A stretch of 64,000 nucleotides of DNA from Balneolales bacterium (GCA_020832405.1 JAFIET010000007.1:20377-84376); one strand, 5' to 3'. Numbered from the stretch's first letter, positions 25,464-34,526 are shown. Notes: generated by a model not told the origin, from the letters alone. Made by a program: numbers and translations.

Positions 25464-27884
25464 TTAACCCCTGAGCTGAGCTCCCAATGTCTTTTCAAGA
25501 CCGGCAGTGAGCTTTTTGATGACGGTGTTCACGTCTTCAATAGTAAGGGTTTTTTCTGCATCCTGAAAGATTAGCCGGAAAGCGATACTTTTTTTGCCTG
25601 CTTCTATGCTTTTTCCTTCAAAAACATCAAAAACATCAACGGACTTAAGACGGTTACCACCGTTCGTTCTGATGTAATCCATTAGCTTGACCGCTTCAAG
25701 ATCACTGTCAACTATAAGAGCGATATCAAATTCAAAAGGAGGGAATTTTGGTATGAACTGATAGCGTACGGCCTTAAGGTTCGAAGCCAGTTTCACCAGC
25801 TCATCACAGTTTATTTCAGCTATAAATGCCGGTACATCAAGATCAAAGCGCTTGCGCTGTTCATCCGAAACTGCGTAAAGACGGCCTATGGCCCGATTGC
25901 CGTGCTTCAAAAGTGCTTCATGCGCTTCGTGTACTATTGTTACATCATTACTGAGCCGAAGCTGTTTCAGCAGCCCTTCAACCAGGGCTTTCAGATCGTG
26001 AAAGGCAAAGGGCATAGCAGGGTGCTGCCAGTGCTGATCCTGCTTGTTTCCTGCGAGGCCGAGCAGCAGGCTTTTCGATTCTTGGATACCTTTGATCCAG
26101 TTTCCGTCTCCTTTGCGGAATACACGGCCAATCTCAAAAGCTCTGAAACCTGTTGCTTTCCTGTTGAAGTTATAGGCGGCCGATTTCAGAAACCCATAGG
26201 ACAGATCAGGGCGCATAATGGCCTGATCGCGTGAAATGGGGTTAAGGGTACGCACAAGTTTAGCTGCTTCATTTTCAGAGAGTTGTTTTTCGATGTTTTC
26301 GGGAAGCAGGGAGTTGTTATAAAGCTCAGTAAGGCCAAGCCGGAGGCAGGCCTGATGCAGTTTAGTGGTAAACTGTTCGTCAAATGGTGTTACCGGCGGT
26401 CGGGCAAAAGAAATGCGACCGGTAGTGGGGATGTTGTTATAGTCGTAAATCCGGGCGATTTCTTCAATAAGATCGACCTCAATACTCACATCCGGGCGGA
26501 AGGAAGGAACCGTGCAGTGAATCAGGCTACCTTCAGCTTTGGGTTCAAAACCGAGGCGGCTCAAAATGCTGATCATCGTTTCCTGCGGAATTTCGGTTCC
26601 GATAATCTGATGGGCACGGGCAATGCGCATGCTGAGCTGCTTTAGCTGAGGTGCAACAGGATGAATATCCGTTACCGGACCAACTGATTCAGCTCCCGTC
26701 CATTCTGTAATGAGCTGAGCGCAGCGAAGGGCGGCTTTCAGAGTGATACGGGGATCGGCACCGCGCTCAAACCGGTAGGATGAATCGGTTTGCAGGGAAA
26801 GTGTACGTGCTGTTTTACGGATTGAAACAGGATCGAACCAGGCAGATTCAATCAGAATTTCGGTGGTATCATCCTGTATTTCGGAATTTAGCCCTCCCAT
26901 GATTCCGGCTAAGGCTACCGGTTTTTCCTCATCACAGATAAAGAGCGAGCCTGCAGGAACCTCATGCGCGGTTTCATCCAGGGTTGTGAAATTTACTGGC
27001 GAATCAAATGATTTCACCAAAATACCAGGTCCGCGGAGGGTCTTAAGATCGAATGCATGAAGCGGCTGCCCGAGCTCGTGCATCACATAATTGGTGGCAT
27101 CAACAACCGCGTTACGCGGACGCAGCCCGATAGCTTTCAACCTGTTCTGAACCCACCGGGGAGACGGCTGAACTTTCACATTTTTCATTACAATGCCAAC
27201 ATATCTATGGCAAAGGCTGGTATTTTCAATACGGATTTGCACCGCGGGGTTGCCGTCAGGCTGATGGGTAACGTCAGCAGCTTTTAGTTTTTCAGCGGGG
27301 TGCGTAAAGGTTTCGCCGGTAACGGCAAACAAATCACGGGCAGTACCGGTATGGCAGGCCGCATCAGGGCGGTTTGGTGTGAGGCCGATTTCGAGCACAG
27401 TATCACGAGTAGGGGGTACGACTTCACCGAAGGGTGTGCCGGGTACAAGCGCCTGATCAAGCACCATGATGCCGCTATGATCGGTGCCGATGCCGAGTTC
27501 GTCTTCGGCGCAGATCATTCCGAAAGAAACTTCCCCGCGTATTTTGGATTTCCGGATTTTGAAAGGCTTGCCGTCTTTGTCAGTGAGTGGCAGGGTTGTG
27601 CCTACTGTTGCTACAGCTACTTTCTGGCCAGTTGCCACGTTGGGTGCTCCGCAAACGATCTGAACGGTGTCGGCGCCGGTATTGACCTGGCAAAGCGTAA
27701 GTTTATCAGCATTAGGATGCTTTTGTGCGCTGAGTACTTCCCCTACAACAACGCCGGCGAAATCACTGCCAACTGTTTCAAGCTCGTCAACTTCGAGGCC
27801 GGTAAGGGTGAGTTTGTCCGCAATTTCAGCGTCTGTCAGGCTTGTGGAAATATAATCACGGAGCCAGTTAAGCGAAATTTTCAT
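25464..27884 (-). CDS. pheT: Phenylalanine-tRNA ligase beta subunit
   Basis: Beta chain of the alpha2beta2 PheRS, 806 residues. Domain order is standard: N-terminal SLNWLRDYI, EMAP/tRNA-binding domain (residues about 40-150, VVVGEVLSAQKHPNADKL), B3/4 editing domain around 210-390, B5 domain (LLSRLGF-like ILSRLGFEP, SFRPDVSIEVDLIEEIARIYDYNNIP), inactive synthetase core, and the C-terminal ferredoxin-fold anticodon-binding domain (FPPFEFDIALIVD, VFEGKSIEAGKKSIAFRLIFQD). It begins six bases after pheS and is followed 16 bases later by the coiled-coil gene. Confidence 0.97.
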   Translation of the reverse strand: MKISLNWLRDYISTSLTDAEIADKLTLTGLEVDELETVGSDFAGVVVGEVLSAQKHPNADKLTLCQVNTGADTVQIVCGAPNVATGQKVAVATVGTTLPLTDKDGKPFKIRKSKIRGEVSFGMICAEDELGIGTDHSGIMVLDQALVPGTPFGEVVPPTRDTVLEIGLTPNRPDAACHTGTARDLFAVTGETFTHPAEKLKAADVTHQPDGNPAVQIRIENTSLCHRYVGIVMKNVKVQPSPRWVQNRLKAIGLRPRNAVVDATNYVMHELGQPLHAFDLKTLRGPGILVKSFDSPVNFTTLDETAHEVPAGSLFICDEEKPVALAGIMGGLNSEIQDDTTEILIESAWFDPVSIRKTARTLSLQTDSSYRFERGADPRITLKAALRCAQLITEWTGAESVGPVTDIHPVAPQLKQLSMRIARAHQIIGTEIPQETMISILSRLGFEPKAEGSLIHCTVPSFRPDVSIEVDLIEEIARIYDYNNIPTTGRISFARPPVTPFDEQFTTKLHQACLRLGLTELYNNSLLPENIEKQLSENEAAKLVRTLNPISRDQAIMRPDLSYGFLKSAAYNFNRKATGFRAFEIGRVFRKGDGNWIKGIQESKSLLLGLAGNKQDQHWQHPAMPFAFHDLKALVEGLLKQLRLSNDVTIVHEAHEALLKHGNRAIGRLYAVSDEQRKRFDLDVPAFIAEINCDELVKLASNLKAVRYQFIPKFPPFEFDIALIVDSDLEAVKLMDYIRTNGGNRLKSVDVFDVFEGKSIEAGKKSIAFRLIFQDAEKTLTIEDVNTVIKKLTAGLEKTLGAQLRG

Positions 27885-27890
27885 AATGGA

Positions 27891-28898
27891 TTATTGAAAC
27901 TGTTGCAGGAAACGGAGGTCATTATCATAAAGCAGGCGGATATCATCTATGCCGTAAAACAGCATGGCAATACGTTCCACACCCATGCCGAAAGCAAAGC
28001 CGCGGTATTCTTCCGGATCAACGCCAACAGATTGCAGCACATTGGGGTGCACCATGCCAGCTCCTAATATTTCGAGCCATTTTCCGGTTTCATCATCACC
28101 CCACCAAATATCCATTTCAAGGCTGGGTTCGGTAAACGGGAAGAAAGACGGCCTGATGCGGTAGCGAACACCTTCCCCGTAAATCATTTCCACGAACATG
28201 ATGAGCGTATCCTTTAGCTCAGCGAGGGAAACATTTTTATCAACATAAAGGCCTTCTACCTGATGGAACAGGCAGTACGATTTCGCCGTGATGGACTCGT
28301 TCCGGTAAACCCTTCCCGGCATAATGGAGCGGAACGGGGGGGTGCCGTTTTTCATAAGGCGAATCTGCACCGGTGAGGTATGGGTGCGGAGCACGAGATC
28401 GTCGGTGTTGGGGGCGTCAGATTTTTTTATAAAAAAAGTATCCTGCATATCGCGTGCAGGGTGTTCAGGCGGGAAGTTGAGCGCAGTAAAGTTATGGAAG
28501 TCGTCTTCGACCTCGGGCCCGTCAGCTATTGAGAACCCAAGCCGGTAGAACACATCTTTGATACGCGTAAGTGTCTGAGACAGGGGGTGGGCAACGCCAA
28601 GGGATAAGGAGCTTGCTGGCAGGCTTATATCATCTGTTGCTTTACGGCTTGTTTTTTGTGATTTGTGCAGCCGCTGTTCTGCTTCCTCAAGCTTATCGTG
28701 TGCCAGTTTTTTTACGGCATTTACTTTTTGCCCGAAGAGCTTTCTTTCCTCAGCAGCAATACTGCCGATTTTGCCAAGCAGAGAAGATACCCGGCCTTTT
28801 TTGGAAAGGTAGGTAAGCCGGAAGTGCTCAAGTTCTTCGCGGCTGTTTATCTTGAAGGACTCAATATCTTTTTTGAGCTTATCAGTGAGTTCACTCAT
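27891..28898 (-). CDS. pheS: Phenylalanine-tRNA ligase alpha subunit
   Basis: Catalytic subunit of PheRS, 335 residues. An N-terminal coiled coil (residues 1-90) precedes the class II core: motif 2 in VYRNESITAKSYCLFHQVEGLYVD, PSFFPFTEPSLEMDIW, LEILGAGMVHPNVL, and motif 3 AFGMGVERIAMLFYGIDDIR. It sits 40 bases downstream of the rplT terminator (28939-28972). The short space means that its promoter either overlaps that terminator or some transcripts read through from the ribosomal-protein operon. No Phe-rich leader peptide is seen. Confidence 0.97.
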   Translation of the reverse strand: MSELTDKLKKDIESFKINSREELEHFRLTYLSKKGRVSSLLGKIGSIAAEERKLFGQKVNAVKKLAHDKLEEAEQRLHKSQKTSRKATDDISLPASSLSLGVAHPLSQTLTRIKDVFYRLGFSIADGPEVEDDFHNFTALNFPPEHPARDMQDTFFIKKSDAPNTDDLVLRTHTSPVQIRLMKNGTPPFRSIMPGRVYRNESITAKSYCLFHQVEGLYVDKNVSLAELKDTLIMFVEMIYGEGVRYRIRPSFFPFTEPSLEMDIWWGDDETGKWLEILGAGMVHPNVLQSVGVDPEEYRGFAFGMGVERIAMLFYGIDDIRLLYDNDLRFLQQFQ

Positions 28899-28938
28899 AG
28901 TTTGGTAGGATGCGCTTCAAAAAATGATCAGGATGAAT

Positions 28939-28972
28939 AAAAAAGGCAAGCCTATGTTGGGTAGGCTTGCCT
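28939..28972 (-). terminator. Intrinsic terminator after rplT
   Basis: Eleven-base perfect stem AGGCAAGCCTA/TAGGCTTGCCT (28944-28954 with 28962-28972) and, on the minus strand, a T tract at 28943-28939. Confidence 0.92.
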
Positions 28973-29004
28973 GAAATCTTACATAATCGAAAACAAGAAC
29001 ACGC

Positions 29005-29352
29005 TTAGGCGGTTGCTTTTTTAACGATTGCCGAGAATGTTTCCGGCTCGTGTACGGCAAGATCCGCCAGGATTTTGCGGTCGATTTCAATATTGTGCTT
29101 TTTCAGAGCACCCATGAGTCTGGAGTAAGAAACCCCGTTTATGCGTGCCGCGGCGTTGATTCTGATAATCCAGAGTTTTCTGAATTCGCGCTTGCGGTTA
29201 CGGCGGTCTCTGTACTGATATTGAAGACCTTTTTCTACAGTATTTTTGGCAACTGTATAAACCTTGCTTCGTGAACCCCAATAGCCTTTCGCTTGTTTAA
29301 GAATCTTTTTGCGACGGCTTTTGGAAGCCACTTTGTTCACTGAACGTGGCAT
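29005..29352 (-). CDS. rplT: 50S ribosomal protein L20
   Basis: Ribosomal protein of 115 residues, basic, with the unmistakable [20 protein letters not shown] start, [12 protein letters not shown], and [22 protein letters not shown]20 is needed early in 50S assembly and in other bacteria represses its own operon by binding the mRNA near rpmI. Located 41 bases after rpmI; terminated at 28939-28972. Confidence 0.98.
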   Translation of the reverse strand: MPRSVNKVASKSRRKKILKQAKGYWGSRSKVYTVAKNTVEKGLQYQYRDRRNRKREFRKLWIIRINAAARINGVSYSRLMGALKKHNIEIDRKILADLAVHEPETFSAIVKKATA

Positions 29353-29393
29353 TTGATATAGCTCTAAGGTTAAATGTTAAAATTGAATTCTAC

Positions 29394-29591
29394 TTACAGG
29401 TTTGGAAGAAGGCGCATGATGTTGCTCATGTCGCTCTTATGAACCAAAGTAGATTGCCGCAGGTTGCGCTTGCGCTTGGGCGACTTTTTAGTAAGGATGT
29501 GGCTTTTGAATGCCTTCTTGCGCTTAAGCTTCCCGGTACCGGTAAGCTTGAAACGCTTTTTGGCGCCACTGTTTGTTTTAAGTTTAGGCAT
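29394..29591 (-). CDS. rpmI: 50S ribosomal protein L35
   Basis: A 65-residue basic protein with the L35 signature [20 protein letters not shown] and the C-terminal half [21 protein letters not shown]. The start is fixed at ATG 29591 because the L35 protein begins MPKLKT; the frame stays open further upstream but that part lies in the promoter. The gene has its own promoter (29633-29663) after the infC terminator, so rpmI-rplT can be made independently of thrS-infC. Confidence 0.97.
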   Translation of the reverse strand: MPKLKTNSGAKKRFKLTGTGKLKRKKAFKSHILTKKSPKRKRNLRQSTLVHKSDMSNIMRLLPNL

Positions 29592-29632
29592 TGTGTTATT
29601 CGTATCTAATTTTCGATTTGAATACAGAATCG

Positions 29633-29663
29633 CAAATATAAACACTTTTTGAACCTAATACAA
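29633..29663 (-). promoter_or_regulatory. Bacteroidota-type promoter of rpmI-rplT
   Basis: Minus strand has TATATTTG at 29640-29633, a perfect match to TAnnTTTG, and TTG at 29663-29661, 20 bases upstream, as expected for the -33 element. Predicted start near 29627, leaving a leader of about 35 bases before the ATG at 29591. Confidence 0.75.
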
Positions 29664-29715
29664 TTTGATTTGAAGTATCGGCCACTGCTGTTCTGATTCG
29701 CGCATTCAGATGATT

Positions 29716-29733
29716 TGTTTAAGGCCTTAAACA
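29716..29733. promoter_or_regulatory. 18-base perfect palindrome upstream of rpmI
   Basis: TGTTTAAGGCCTTAAACA reads the same on both strands. It lies between the infC terminator and the rpmI promoter, about 55 bases upstream of the -33 element. Its perfection suggests a dimeric protein site; the protein is unknown. Confidence 0.5.
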
Positions 29734-29778
29734 TCACAAAATGAACGGTCGTAATCGCTGAAAAAACGGTGTCTTTCC

Positions 29779-29815
29779 AAAAAAAAAGGAAGCATTACCT
29801 TAAAGAAATGCTTCC
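29779..29815 (-). terminator. Intrinsic terminator after infC
   Basis: Nine-base stem GGAAGCATT/AATGCTTCC (29788-29796 with 29807-29815) and, on the minus strand, nine Ts at 29787-29779. Confidence 0.88.
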
Positions 29816-29840
29816 CTGTTTCAAAAGTACATTTGTTTTG

Positions 29841-30374
29841 TTACTTGGCCGGAGCTACAATAAGCGACATACGTTTGCCTTCAAGCTTCGGCTTAGCTTC
29901 AATTTTTCCGAGTTCTTTCAGGTCGTCGGCAAATCTTTCAAGCAGGTCGCGGCCGTTATCGCTGTAGATAATATCCCGGCCTCTGAACTGTACCGTAGCC
30001 TTAACCTTGTTGCCTTCTTCAAGGAAAGATTTGGCATGTTTGAGCTTGAAATTATAGTCATGATCATCAGTATGCGGCCGGAACCTTAATTCCTTGATTG
30101 TAACCGTATGCTGTTTTTTCTTGGCATCTTTCTCTTTTTTCTTCTTTTCGTACAAGAATTTTTTGTAATCCAAAATACGGCAAACAGGCGGATCAGCGTC
30201 TGCAGCTACTTCTACGAGATCGAGCTCAAGACCACGGGCAATAACCAAAGCCCTGTCTGAACTAACTATTTCGTGTTCTCCATCTGGTTTAATAACACGC
30301 ACTTTGGGTGCATCAATGTCTTCATTAATGCGCTCTGTGTTGTAATTCTTGTATTGTTTATAACGCTTTCCGAT
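29841..30374 (-). CDS. infC: Translation initiation factor IF-3 with non-canonical AUC start
   Basis: IF-3 promotes ribosome dissociation and proofreads start codons. The N-terminal domain (NEDIDAPKVRVIKPDGE, DRALVIARGLELDLVEVAADADPPVC) and C-terminal domain (KELRFRPHTDDHDYNFKLKHA, VKATVQFRGRD) are complete. The first usual start, GTG at 30302, would cut off the conserved first strand; the frame continues upstream through GKRYKQYKNYNTERINEDID to ATC at 30374-30372, preceded by AGGAG (30387-30383) with an 8-base spacer. I therefore infer an AUC start, 177 residues. E. coli infC uses AUU and represses itself through it, so the same control is likely. thrS lies 36 bases upstream. Confidence 0.9.
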   Translation of the reverse strand: MGKRYKQYKNYNTERINEDIDAPKVRVIKPDGEHEIVSSDRALVIARGLELDLVEVAADADPPVCRILDYKKFLYEKKKKEKDAKKKQHTVTIKELRFRPHTDDHDYNFKLKHAKSFLEEGNKVKATVQFRGRDIIYSDNGRDLLERFADDLKELGKIEAKPKLEGKRMSLIVAPAK

Positions 30375-30382
30375 TGTTGTGT

Positions 30383-30387
30383 CTCCT
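30383..30387 (-). promoter_or_regulatory. Shine-Dalgarno that fixes the infC AUC start
   Basis: Minus-strand AGGAG with 8 bases to the ATC codon. No ATG, GTG or TTG is available at this distance, so it supports the atypical start. Confidence 0.75.
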
Positions 30388-30410
30388 AATTAATTCAGGT
30401 TTGTGCCGGT

Positions 30411-32372
30411 TTAATTTGAATCAGGCAGGGTTTTGCGGTTAATTTCGTTTGTTAATTTAACAAGGTATTCATCAAATGCAAACGTTCCGATGGTTCCTTT
30501 ACGGTGTTTACGTAATGAAACTGTTTGATTTTCAGCTTCCCTTTCGCCAATTATGAGCATATGAGGGATTTTTGCCTTCTCTGCTTCCCGTATTTTCAGG
30601 CCGATTTGTTCGCTGCGGTCGTCAACCTGTACGCGGATTCCTCTTTCATGCAGTTGTTCTTTGTAACGGTATGCAAATTCATTGAACTGATCAGAAACAG
30701 GAATAATGGCAACCTGCTTTGGTGATAGCCAAAGCGGGAAGTTTCCTGCAAAGTGTTCAATCAGGATAGAGGTGAAGCGTTCCATCGAACCAAATGGTGC
30801 CCGATGAATAATTACCGGACGGTGCTTTTTATTATCGGCTCCCATATATGTGAGGTCGAAGCGCTCGGGCATTACATAGTCGAGCTGAACGGTACCAAGC
30901 TGCCATTTACGACCGATGGCATCCCTGATAATGAAATCAATTTTCGGGCCGTAAAAGCTGGCTTCGCCTTCAGCAATAGTATAGTCGAGGCCCAGCTCAT
31001 CGGCCACTTCGCGTATTTCGCGCTGTGCACGATCCCAGTGCTCAGCTTCACCGCCGTACTTTTCATCGTTATCGTCGCGGAATGAAAGGCGGATATCAAC
31101 AGGCATATCAAAGACGCCGAAAACGTGCTGAGTGAGGTCGATACAATTTTTAATTTCGTCTTTCAGCTGATCGTGCGTGCAGTAGATGTGTGCATCATCC
31201 TGCGTAAAGCCCCTAACACGGGATAGCCCGTTAAGCTCACCCGACTGCTCGTAGCGGTAAACCGTGCCAAACTCTGAAAGTCGGATGGGAAGGTCGCGGT
31301 AGCTGTGCATCTCGCGGGCATAAATGCGATGATGATGCGGGCAGTTCATGGGTTTGAGCATGTAACGCTCATCATCCACCTGCATGGGATCGTACTGAGA
31401 ATCCGCATAGTAAGGGTAATGACCGGAGGTTTCATACAGCCGCAAATTGGCAATATGCGGGGTAATGACTTCCTGATACCCACGGTTTACCTGTTCATCC
31501 CGAAGGAAGGCTTCGAGTGTTCTGCGAAGCACCGTGCCGTTTGGAAGCCACACAGGCAGACCGCTTCCAATCATCGGGTCTATCATATAAATTGAAAGCT
31601 CTTTGCCCAGTTTTTTATGATCCCGTTTTTTGGCTTCTTCGAGCATGTGCAGAAATTCATCCAGCATTTTCTGCTTAGGAAAACTTATGCCGTATATCCG
31701 GGTGAGCTGCTTGTTGTCGCTTTTGCCTCGCCAATAAGCGCCTGCAACGTTAAGCAACTTAATAGCTTTAACTTTTTCGGTATTAGGAATGTGAGGCCCC
31801 CGGCACAAATCAGTGAAGTTGCCCTGTCTGTAAAAAGAGATGGTACCGTCTTCCAGCTCATTCAGCAGCTCAAGCTTATAGGGATCGTTCTTATCGGTGT
31901 AAAAGGCCAGCGCATCTGATTTTGAGATTTCTTTTCGTGTGAAATCAGCCTTGGTTCGGGCTAACTCGAGCATTTTTTTCTCAATGGCCGGCAGGTCTTC
32001 AACCGAGATGGTTGTGTCGCCAAAATCTATATCATAGTAAAACCCCTGCTCAATGGCCGGGCCTATTCCAAGCTTAACGCCGGGGTAGAGAGCTTCTACG
32101 GCTTCCGCCAGAAGGTGTGCACTGCTGTGCCAGAAGGTCGTTTTGCCGTCTTCAGTATCCCATGTGTTGATTTTGATACTGCCGCCATGGTTTATAGGCC
32201 GGCTCAGGTCCTGTACGGTTTGGTTAAGGGTTATGCTTAATGCATCTTTTGCGAGCCTTGGTGAAATACTTGCTGCAACCTCATAACCCGTTGTGCCTTC
32301 GGGAAAGGTGCGAATGCTTTTATCCGGAAATGTTAGTTCTATTTTTTGAGATGCGGTTATTTCCTGAGCCAT
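30411..32372 (-). CDS. thrS: Threonine-tRNA ligase
   Basis: Class II synthetase of 653 residues with complete domain order: TGS domain (residues about 10-75), editing domain with HSSAHLLAEAV, FYYDIDFG and CRGPHIPNT (about 80-235), catalytic core with motif 1 in LPNGTVLRRTLEAFLRDE, motif 2 RLSEFGTVYRYEQSGEL, zinc ligand Cys in MKPMNCPHHHRIY, and motif 3 IHRAPFGSMERF, then the anticodon-binding domain from about 550. It heads the thrS-infC cluster. A TATATTCG element at 32437-32430 may be its promoter, leaving about a 50-base leader; no Thr-rich leader peptide is visible. Confidence 0.97.
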   Translation of the reverse strand: MAQEITASQKIELTFPDKSIRTFPEGTTGYEVAASISPRLAKDALSITLNQTVQDLSRPINHGGSIKINTWDTEDGKTTFWHSSAHLLAEAVEALYPGVKLGIGPAIEQGFYYDIDFGDTTISVEDLPAIEKKMLELARTKADFTRKEISKSDALAFYTDKNDPYKLELLNELEDGTISFYRQGNFTDLCRGPHIPNTEKVKAIKLLNVAGAYWRGKSDNKQLTRIYGISFPKQKMLDEFLHMLEEAKKRDHKKLGKELSIYMIDPMIGSGLPVWLPNGTVLRRTLEAFLRDEQVNRGYQEVITPHIANLRLYETSGHYPYYADSQYDPMQVDDERYMLKPMNCPHHHRIYAREMHSYRDLPIRLSEFGTVYRYEQSGELNGLSRVRGFTQDDAHIYCTHDQLKDEIKNCIDLTQHVFGVFDMPVDIRLSFRDDNDEKYGGEAEHWDRAQREIREVADELGLDYTIAEGEASFYGPKIDFIIRDAIGRKWQLGTVQLDYVMPERFDLTYMGADNKKHRPVIIHRAPFGSMERFTSILIEHFAGNFPLWLSPKQVAIIPVSDQFNEFAYRYKEQLHERGIRVQVDDRSEQIGLKIREAEKAKIPHMLIIGEREAENQTVSLRKHRKGTIGTFAFDEYLVKLTNEINRKTLPDSN

Positions 32373-32429
32373 TAAAATGCTTAAAACTGAATGAGTAAGA
32401 AATTATATCGAAGAAAAATACTTAAGCTC

Positions 32430-32437
32430 CGAATATA
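32430..32437 (-). promoter_or_regulatory. Possible -7 element for thrS
   Basis: Minus-strand TATATTCG, about 60 bases before the thrS ATG, similar to elements before rpmI, 6S RNA and fbaB. No clear -33 element. Confidence 0.35.
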
Positions 32438-32638
32438 CAAAAAACGCAGATAACCTTTTAGGCAGATTAGGGGTTGTGCGAATTTCAATAATGTAAAGCT
32501 CATTTTCAGTTTTAGGGAACGCAGCAGGGTTTTAGAATGTAAATGAACCGTTAGATTAAGACTGTAAGTATTCCTTTCGCATGCGTTTAGCATCGGGAAT
32601 TTTTTCACCACTTTCATATAATTAAATCACAATCCCTT

Positions 32639-32899
32639 ATGGACGCTCTAAAAAAATGGAAGAATTACGCGATTATTGCGGTTGTACTTGTCGGACTCGG
32701 AATTAATCTTGTAGCAGAAGCAACCATCATTAAAGCGAACAGTCCGGATTATTTCGACCTGAGGCATATGGCTCTTTGGTTTTGGATCGGGTTGGCCGGG
32801 CTTGCAAGCATCAACGCCGGGATCTCCTTTATGGCCGAATCAGTGAAGCACAGAATTTATGCGGAACAAAATTTCAAGGAGCCGGGTAAGCCAGAATGA
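32639..32899 (+). CDS. Small two-helix membrane protein
   Basis: An 86-residue protein with two hydrophobic helices, about residues 10-30 (YAIIAVVLVGLGINLVAEATI) and 46-66, separated by a polar loop ANSPDYFDLRHM, and a charged tail EQNFKEPGKPE. I do not recognise its family. It diverges from thrS and is followed by a 160-base gap before the AtuA-like gene. The coding pattern is normal and the ATG well placed, so it is probably real. Function unknown. Confidence 0.65.
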   Translation: MDALKKWKNYAIIAVVLVGLGINLVAEATIIKANSPDYFDLRHMALWFWIGLAGLASINAGISFMAESVKHRIYAEQNFKEPGKPE

Positions 32900-33058
32900 T
32901 TATTCGGTAATGAACCGGTACTTTGTTAAATTCAGTACTAAAATCAGATCAGATTCGCTACTGATTGAATGCTTGTTTTGTACGAATTAGTGGTTATGAC
33001 GGCATGATGTGCGCCGTATGCCACAATAATTTAATGAACTTAAATTCAGCGTGTTTCT

Positions 33059-34459
33059 GTGACCGCTGCCAAATCAACTCTTTTCATTTTGAATAATAAA
33101 ACGATTCGAATCGCATCGGGACAAGGCTTCTGGGGTGACCTGCCTGTAGCCCCGGTTAATCAGGTTAAACTTGGCCAAATTGATTATCTGATGATGGATT
33201 ACCTTGCAGAGGTAACCATGTCAATCATGCAAAAACAAAAGCTTCGAAACCCTGATTTTGGATACGCGCGTGATTTTGTGGGAGTGATTGAGCAAATTTT
33301 GCCTGAAATAGCAGCCGGGAAAGTACGTGTACTTTCCAACGGTGGTGGAGTTAACCCGCAGGCCTGCAAAGATGCTATACTTCGAATTGCACGTGATGCC
33401 GGTTATACCGGCCTCAAAGTTGCGGTTGTTGACGGCGACAACATCCTTCCTGATCTTGACAGGCTCATCTCGGAAGGGCATGAGCTCAAAAATATGGAAA
33501 CAGATGCAGCGGTTACTGAAATAAAAGATAAACTGCTCAGCGCTAATGTATATTTCGGTGCCGAAGCTATGGCAGAAGCACTTGATGCAGGTGCTCACAT
33601 CGTCGTTACCGGCCGAGTTACGGATACAGGTTTGTGCCTTGCGCCAATGGTTCATGAATTTGGCTGGCGGTTTGATGATGCTGATAAAATGGCAGCAGGA
33701 ACTGTAGCCGGCCACATACTGGAGTGCGGAGCGCAAAGCTCCGGAGGAAATTTTACCGACTGGCAACTTGTTCCCGACATGGAAAACATCGGTTTCCCTA
33801 TTGTTGAAGCCTCAGCTGACGGCAGCTTTGTCGTTACAAAACATGAAAAAGCCGGCGGACTCGTTAGCGTTGCAACAGTTAAGGAACAGCTTCTCTATGA
33901 AATTGGTGATCCGGCCGAGTACATCACACCCGACTGCATAGCCGATTTTACTTCTATTGAACTTGCTCAGGAAGGCGATAACCGGGTTAGGGTTTGGGGG
34001 ATTAAAGGCAAACCTAAAACACCTTTCTATAAAGTTTCGGCGAGCTACCTCGACGGTTACAAATTGACCGGTACTTTGGTCTATGCCTGGCCTGATGCTC
34101 TCAAAAAGGCTGTTCGTGCGGGCGAAATTCTGAAAGCCAGGGCTGAAAATCTTGGACTTCAGTTTGATGCTTTTCATGCTGAATATGTTGGCTTCAACGG
34201 TTGCACCGAGCAGCCGGCAGGCCCTGATTATGATCGTGATATACCAGATGAGGTACAGCTTCGTGTCTCGCTTAGCGGGCCTTCAAAGGCTGACCTTGAC
34301 CGTTTCGGTATGGAAATGGCACCTCTTATTCTCACAGGTCCAAGTGCTGTAACCGGTTTTGCCGGCGGCCGGCCAAAAGCCGGCGAAATTGTCGCCTACT
34401 GGCCTGCGTTAATCCGAAAAGATGCTGTAAAACCGCGAATGACTATCTTTTCTACCTGA
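33059..34459 (+). CDS. AtuA family protein (DUF1446)
   Basis: A 466-residue protein of the acyclic terpene utilisation AtuA / DUF1446 family. Family features: IASGQGFWGDLPVAPVNQVKLGQIDYLMMDYLAEVTMSIM in the first 60 residues, VLSNGGGVNPQACKDA, VTGRVTDTGLCLAPMVHEFGW, HILECGAQSSGGNFTDW, and SYLDGYKLTGTLVY. In Pseudomonas AtuA belongs to citronellol/geraniol breakdown, but that operon's carboxylase genes are absent here, so a terpene role is not supported by context. The start is GTG at 33059; there is no nearer ATG. The next gene begins 67 bases on. Confidence 0.88.
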   Translation: MTAAKSTLFILNNKTIRIASGQGFWGDLPVAPVNQVKLGQIDYLMMDYLAEVTMSIMQKQKLRNPDFGYARDFVGVIEQILPEIAAGKVRVLSNGGGVNPQACKDAILRIARDAGYTGLKVAVVDGDNILPDLDRLISEGHELKNMETDAAVTEIKDKLLSANVYFGAEAMAEALDAGAHIVVTGRVTDTGLCLAPMVHEFGWRFDDADKMAAGTVAGHILECGAQSSGGNFTDWQLVPDMENIGFPIVEASADGSFVVTKHEKAGGLVSVATVKEQLLYEIGDPAEYITPDCIADFTSIELAQEGDNRVRVWGIKGKPKTPFYKVSASYLDGYKLTGTLVYAWPDALKKAVRAGEILKARAENLGLQFDAFHAEYVGFNGCTEQPAGPDYDRDIPDEVQLRVSLSGPSKADLDRFGMEMAPLILTGPSAVTGFAGGRPKAGEIVAYWPALIRKDAVKPRMTIFST

Positions 34460-34526
34460 TTTTGTTGTAGTTTACCTGTACAAATAACCTTCTTACGATT
34501 AACTGAATCTGTAATTCACAAAGACT

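Noticed and set aside
32381..32617. Minus-strand frame in the thrS leader
   Set aside because: Leu/Lys-rich, no domain, no ribosome-binding site; more likely the untranslated leader and promoter of thrS.
32373..32638. T-box riboswitch or threonine leader before thrS
   Set aside because: I looked for a T-box sequence, a strong terminator and a Thr-codon cluster and found none.
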